The translations under genes and the position numbers were made by a program. A stretch of DNA of 9,043 nt from JBGPJM01 sp041485385 (lineage in GTDB: Bacteria; Planctomycetota; Phycisphaerae; Phycisphaerales; UBA1924): assembly GCA_041485385.1 (NCBI GenBank), contig JBGPJM010000202.1:1-9043 (forward strand). Direction: 5' to 3'. The notes under the pieces are model-generated. The model made no database searches. It saw only the letters and a list, made by a program, of their open reading frames with translations, and had not been told where the DNA came from. Position 1 is the first letter of the stretch, and every line of letters starts with the position of its first letter. This document shows, in pieces, positions 5,662 to 9,043 of the stretch.

Positions 5662-7011
5662 GTGACCACTCAGCGTGATTTCAAGTATCGGGTTCGCGAG
5701 CGCATGGCCAAGACCGGCGAGCGGTACGCCGCGGCCAGGGCCCAGATCCTGCATCCCGCCCCATTCTCCGTCGCCGCCACCAACACACCCCCCGCCCCAG
5801 CCCCGGCGATCAAGGGGCTCCTCGCGGGCTACACCACATTCGGCGGCATCAACGGCGACACCGGGGCGGTGTGCAACGCCCTCCGTCAGGCGGGGATCCG
5901 CTCAACGCACGATGGCAAGCCGCTCAGCGAGGCGCTCATCAACGGCCTGTGCGGCGGCGTCGGCTTCCTGTACGCGGTCTTCGAGTACGGCGGCATGCCC
6001 CCCATGCTTTCCGTCATGATGCGCCACGACACGATGTCCGACAGCTTCATCCAGGGCGGCCTGAAGCGCCTGGGCGTCGAGATGTCAGTCAGCGGAACAT
6101 CGAGCCCCAGCGCGGCGCGGAAGGCCCTCGACGCGGCGCTCGCCGCCGGCAAGCCGGCCCTGTGCGTGACCGATCTGGCGGGCGCGGCCTACTGCGGCAT
6201 GCCCGCGATGATGTCGGGGATGGCCCCGACCGTTGTCTCGGTCGCGGGGCACGACGGCGACGATGTGCTGCTCGACGACCGCGCCCCCGAGCCGCGCCGC
6301 GTGTCGATGGCGCAGTTCGCCAGGCAGCGGGCGTCCTACAAGAAGGGCAAGCACCGGCTCATCACCATCGACGGACCGAAGAAGGGCTACGACCTGGGAA
6401 ACGCCGTGCGCGAGGCGATCCGGGCCACGGCCCGGCGATACTTTGAATCGCCGTACAAGGGCTTCGCCAGCAACTTCGGCTTCGCCGGGATGGGAAAGTG
6501 GCGCAAGCTCCTGACCGATGCCAAGGACAAGAAGGCCTGGCCCGCCCTCTTCACGCAGGGCGCCGCGGCCTACCTCGGCCTGCGCCGCGTCTACGACGGC
6601 ATCGAGCACGAATACACCGCACCCGCGGGCGGCCGGGCCCTCTACGCCGACTTCCTGACCGAGGCCGCGGCGATCACGAAACAGAGCGGCCTGCTCAACG
6701 CGGCGGAGTCATACCGGCGCGCGGGCGAGCAGTGGCGGGCGATCTCGCAGCTTGTCGCGTCGTGCGGCGACAAAGAGGTCGAGCGCGGCTGCGCCCTCTC
6801 CGACCGTCGGTCGGAGCTCCTGGATTCGGTGGACGGCGCTGTCAGCAAGCAGCTCGAAGAGGCCTGGCAGGAGCGGATGGCGGTGGCGAAGTCATGCACG
6901 CTGAGTCGTGAGGCCGCCGCCGCCCTCTACGGCCAGATCGCGGGCATGCTCGGGAATGTCATGCAGATGGAGCGGACCGCAGTGGCGGAACTGGAACGAG
7001 CAAGCGCGTAG
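5662..7011 (+). CDS. BtrH_N / DUF4872 domain protein (papain-like acyltransferase-type fold)
   Basis: A 449-aa protein starting at GTG 5662. Residues about 65-238 match the BtrH N-terminal family, named for butirosin BtrH, which transfers an acyl group from a carrier protein. Visible motifs are the nucleophile-region Cys (C71 in TGAVCNALR), LSEALINGLCGGVGFLY (88-104), an ALCVTDL strand (166-172) and VVSVAGHDGDDVLLDD (191-206). DUF4872 follows (about 245-440; RRYFESP, NFGFAGMGKW 271-280, ESYRRAGEQW 349-358). The N-terminus carries a short basic segment, RVRERMAKTGERYAAARAQ (10-28), then a Pro/Ala linker (34-50). The histidine expected at the strand start before the GxD turn appears to be T190, so catalysis is uncertain. 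No carrier protein or biosynthetic genes lie nearby. It is monocistronic here, divergent from the sigma operon and convergent with the ABC gene. Confidence 0.85.
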   Translation: MTTQRDFKYRVRERMAKTGERYAAARAQILHPAPFSVAATNTPPAPAPAIKGLLAGYTTFGGINGDTGAVCNALRQAGIRSTHDGKPLSEALINGLCGGVGFLYAVFEYGGMPPMLSVMMRHDTMSDSFIQGGLKRLGVEMSVSGTSSPSAARKALDAALAAGKPALCVTDLAGAAYCGMPAMMSGMAPTVVSVAGHDGDDVLLDDRAPEPRRVSMAQFARQRASYKKGKHRLITIDGPKKGYDLGNAVREAIRATARRYFESPYKGFASNFGFAGMGKWRKLLTDAKDKKAWPALFTQGAAAYLGLRRVYDGIEHEYTAPAGGRALYADFLTEAAAITKQSGLLNAAESYRRAGEQWRAISQLVASCGDKEVERGCALSDRRSELLDSVDGAVSKQLEEAWQERMAVAKSCTLSREAAAALYGQIAGMLGNVMQMERTAVAELERASA

Positions 7012-7058
7012 CCGGCATGTGTTCCCCGGCGATGCCGTTGTCGTGCGAGGCACGAACC
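7012..7058. terminator. Hairpins between convergent genes (possible bidirectional terminator)
   Basis: The 47-nt gap between two converging stop codons holds a perfect TCGTGC-GAG-GCACGA stem-loop (7041-7055), plus CGGCAT/ATGCCG (7013-7018 and 7032-7037). The first sits 3 nt beyond the ABC gene's stop. There is no long T-run on either side, so termination strength is uncertain. Confidence 0.42.
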
Positions 7059-8408
7059 TCACGCGCCGCCCACGGGCGCTCCCTGCTCCGCGCCGACCGG
7101 TCCGCTCAGAACGAGGCAGCCGCTCTCGGGGGAGTACTCGAAGAGCTCGGCGTGCCGGCCCCAGCCGATGAGCGTCCGCCAGAGATCGTCAACGTCCTGC
7201 GTCGGCAGCTGCATCGCGAGCTCCTCCTGCACGATCTCCTCGTGCAGCGTCCGGTCGGGCGCCTCCGACAGGATGCGGATCACGAAGCGGAACGTCTCCA
7301 GCTCCAGGAGCCGCTCGCGCAGCAGCCGCTTGCGCCCGGTGGCGTCCAGGTCCAGCATCTTCGAGCCCAGGTCGGTAAGGACGACCAGGTTGCGCGGCGT
7401 CTGCAGCAGGTCGAGCATCTCCGCGGCCTTGACGACCGCCAGCGTATGCCCGAAGTCGTACTCCGTGATGCGATCGATCGCGAACACGTCCATCTGCCCC
7501 TTGTTGGCCCGCAGGATCCCCAGCAGGCCGAGGATCTCGCCGACGGTGACCCGCGGCAGGGGCTCGAGCACCGGCGGCCCGCCGGGGACAATGCGGGCCT
7601 CCTCCGGCAGTTGGTCGGAGACGATCAGCTCGTGCAGACGCCCCACCATCCTCAGGAACTCGGGGGACTGGTAGTCGCGGGGATGCGTGAGGGTGTTGCG
7701 GACGACCTCGCGCACCCGCCCGGGGCGCGACGTCATGATGACGATGCGGTCGGCCAGGAACACCGCTTCCTCGATGATGTGCGTGATCATGAGGATGCTC
7801 CGGAGCGTCGGGGGCAGCTGGGCGCCGCCGGGGCCGGCGCCGGTCCACAGGCGGTAGACCTCGCTCCTGAGGCTCTCGGCGGTAAGGACGTCCAGCGCGC
7901 TGAACGGCTCGTCCATGCACAGGATCTCCGGGCCCCGCGCCAGCGCCCGCGCGATCCCCACCCGCTGCTTCATCCCGCCGGAGAGCTCCTTGGGGTAGGC
8001 GCCCTCGAACCCGCGGAGACCGACCAGCTCGATGCACGATCCGACGCGTGCCTCGCCATCAGGCCCGGAAAGATCCAGCCCGTTGAGCGCCAGCGCCACG
8101 TTCTGGCGCACCGTCAGCCAGGGGTAGAGCGCAAAGCTCTGGAACACCAGCGACACGCCCGGGTGCACGCCGACCAGCGCCCGGCCGTGCGCCAGCACCT
8201 GTCCAGAGGTGGGCCTGAGCAGCCCCACCAGCGCCCGCAGGAGCGTGCTCTTGCCGCACCCGCTGGGGCCGAGGATGGCCACCACCTCGCCGCTGCTGAC
8301 CGTCAGCGAGACGCCATCCAGCACGAGCCCGCTCGGTCCGGCCTTGAATGAGACGGAGACATCGCGGGCCTCGCAGATCGGTGTGGTGTTGTCGCTGTCG
8401 GCCGCCAT
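7059..8408 (-). CDS. ABC transporter ATPase, nitrate/sulfonate/taurine (NitT/TauT) type, with C-terminal AAA-associated domain
   Basis: A 449-aa cytosolic ATPase expected to drive an importer. The nucleotide-binding domain (about 10-245) is complete: Walker A GPSGCGKST (47-55), Q-loop Q90 in FQSFALYPWLT, signature LSGGMKQRVGIARA (142-155), Walker B ILCMDE (162-167), D-loop SALD (170-173) and H-loop H210. Then comes an AAA-associated C-terminal domain (about 285-432; VGEILGLLGILRANKG, AIDRITEYDFGHTL, LPTQDVDDLWRTLIGWGRHAELFEY). This domain is known from a subset of NitT/TauT-type ATPases. ATG 8408 is preceded by GGAG 4 nt away; the frame is open for 70 more codons upstream, but these are low-complexity Arg/Pro. 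No permease or binding protein lies in the window, so the substrate is unknown. Confidence 0.93.
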   Translation of the reverse strand: MAADSDNTTPICEARDVSVSFKAGPSGLVLDGVSLTVSSGEVVAILGPSGCGKSTLLRALVGLLRPTSGQVLAHGRALVGVHPGVSLVFQSFALYPWLTVRQNVALALNGLDLSGPDGEARVGSCIELVGLRGFEGAYPKELSGGMKQRVGIARALARGPEILCMDEPFSALDVLTAESLRSEVYRLWTGAGPGGAQLPPTLRSILMITHIIEEAVFLADRIVIMTSRPGRVREVVRNTLTHPRDYQSPEFLRMVGRLHELIVSDQLPEEARIVPGGPPVLEPLPRVTVGEILGLLGILRANKGQMDVFAIDRITEYDFGHTLAVVKAAEMLDLLQTPRNLVVLTDLGSKMLDLDATGRKRLLRERLLELETFRFVIRILSEAPDRTLHEEIVQEELAMQLPTQDVDDLWRTLIGWGRHAELFEYSPESGCLVLSGPVGAEQGAPVGGA

Positions 8409-8428
8409 CGGTCTCCGATCGGCACGGG

Positions 8429-8468
8429 GTCGGGAAAGGTCGGGAGGGGTCGGGAGCGGTCGGAAAGA
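8429..8468. repeat. Four-copy 10-bp tandem repeat upstream of the ABC ATPase gene
   Basis: Units GTCGGGAAAG, GTCGGGAGGG, GTCGGGAGCG and GTCGGAAAGA follow one another without gaps, sharing GTCGG and a purine tail. They end 20 nt before the ABC gene's start codon, in its leader or promoter. A 10-bp period puts each unit on nearly the same face of the helix. Confidence 0.75.
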
Positions 8469-8478
8469 CGCAACCCGT

Positions 8479-8515
8479 GGGGCTCGCGGGCCCCCTACCC
8501 GGTCGCGACCCGGGT
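8479..8515 (-). terminator. Two adjacent GC hairpins downstream of the CBM20 gene
   Basis: ACCCGG-TCGCGAC-CCGGGT (8497-8515, containing the palindrome GGTCGCGACC) is followed leftward by GGGGC/GCCCC (8479-8483 and 8490-8494). They lie 30-66 nt past the stop of the Fn3/CBM20 gene and before the ABC gene. No clear T-tract follows, so intrinsic termination is only possible. Confidence 0.35.
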
Positions 8516-8544
8516 GTCGCCTCGGGCGAGCGGGATCGGGGTTC

Positions 8545-9043
8545 TCAGTTCCCGCAGGGCGCCACGTTTCGCCAGTTGCCGACGATGTCGGCGACCGTCT
8601 GGCTGCCGGTCGTCCCATAGCTCAGCGTGAGCTGCCGGTCCGCGATCTCGCCGCAGGCCGTGTCTTTCTCCACGTGCTCCCAGTCGCCCAGGGTGTACTT
8701 GTAGGCGATCTGGGTCGACTCCTTGCCGGTGAACGCGATCGTCCAGTGGGTCGCGTCGCTCCGGGTGAGGACGACCCCGCCCGGATCCCATTGCGGGTAA
8801 CCGCCGTCGAGCCGGTCGAGGAAGCCCGCGATGTTGACGTCCCGGCCGGTCCCGTCCGTCGTGGCCGGGACCGTCACGTTGAAGACGAGCGTCACGGTCC
8901 GGAGCTCGGCGGTCGCGGCGACGGACCCGGAGTTCCCCGACCGGTTGAACGAGGTGTCGACCGACCGGACGACGTACCAGTAGGTCGCGCCCTCCTCGAC
9001 GTTCGTGTCGGTAAAGGACGGCGCGATGGCGCTCACCTGGACC
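8545..9043 (-). CDS. C-terminus of a probably secreted starch-active protein (Fn3 plus CBM20 starch-binding domain), 5' end outside window
   Basis: The last 165 codons of a larger gene entering from the right edge. The first 45 residues form the end of a fibronectin type III domain (TNVEEGATYWYVVRSVD, 13-29). Residues about 48-163 are a CBM20 starch-binding domain (TLVFNVTVPA, VNIAGFLDRL, YPQWDPGG, THWTIAF, IAYKYTLGDWEHVEKD). Aromatic residues W85, W100, Y114 and W121 sit where CBM20 binds glucan. Two Cys (C130, C163) could form a disulfide outside the cell. Such ends are known on alpha-amylases, amylopullulanases and glucoamylases; the catalytic domain lies outside the window, so the activity is unknown. 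A GTG near the edge (9036) is internal, since the frame continues beyond it. Confidence 0.88.
   Translation of the reverse strand, partial: VQVSAIAPSFTDTNVEEGATYWYVVRSVDTSFNRSGNSGSVAATAELRTVTLVFNVTVPATTDGTGRDVNIAGFLDRLDGGYPQWDPGGVVLTRSDATHWTIAFTGKESTQIAYKYTLGDWEHVEKDTACGEIADRQLTLSYGTTGSQTVADIVGNWRNVAPCGN

Noticed and set aside
4605..5669. 355-codon N-terminal extension of the kinase frame
   Set aside because: It runs out of frame through the sigma factor gene and the intergenic region, and is Arg/Pro/Ser-rich with no domain motifs. Kinase family homology begins at ATG 4604.
7017..8351. 444-codon plus-strand open frame over the ABC gene
   Set aside because: It is a shadow rich in Leu/Gln/Arg/His; the opposite strand carries every ABC ATPase motif.
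8409..8618. 70-codon N-terminal extension of the ABC ATPase
   Set aside because: It crosses the tandem repeat and the end of the CBM20 gene, is Arg/Pro-rich, and ATG 8408 has its own ribosome-binding site.

Overview
This is a GC-rich bacterial window that most resembles a planctomycete. The strongest sign is an ECF sigma factor of the planctomycete-abundant TIGR02999 (Sig-70_X6-like) type, followed directly by a membrane Ser/Thr protein kinase whose extracellular part ends in a formylglycine-generating-enzyme (FGE/SUMF1-like) domain. The taxonomic guess is inference from gene types only. I see no rRNA, tRNA, CRISPR array, transposase or integrase.

Layout. Positions 1-887 (minus): the first 295 codons of a MetE-type zinc methyltransferase, cut by the window edge. 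Positions 888-1141: a gap with a perfect 8-bp-stem hairpin and a possible promoter for that gene. Positions 1142-5286 (minus): a probable four-gene operon read right to left, sigma factor (4666-5286), kinase/FGE protein (2358-4604), an unrecognised 144-aa protein (1905-2339) and a divergent tyrosinase-fold protein (1142-1858), with gaps of 61, 18 and 46 nt. Positions 5287-5661: a divergent intergenic region with a sigma70-like promoter facing right. Positions 5662-7011 (plus): a BtrH_N/DUF4872 protein starting at a GTG with a good ribosome-binding site. Positions 7012-7058: hairpins between convergent genes. Positions 7059-8408 (minus): a NitT/TauT-type ABC ATPase with a C-terminal AAA-associated domain. 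Positions 8409-8544: a 10-bp tandem repeat and hairpins. Positions 8545-9043 (minus): the C-terminus of a probably secreted starch-active protein (Fn3 plus CBM20).

How the genes may work together. The sigma/kinase pair looks like a one-membrane signalling unit. The FGE-like domain outside would sense something, the cytosolic kinase would fire, and the sigma factor, which lacks the usual acidic residues in region 2.2 and has a threonine there, could be switched on by phosphorylation. The two downstream genes travel with this pair and may be its effectors. The most interesting is the tyrosinase-like protein, which keeps the CuB-type histidines but lacks part of CuA. The BtrH_N protein, the ABC ATPase, the CBM20 protein and the MetE-like protein look like separate units.
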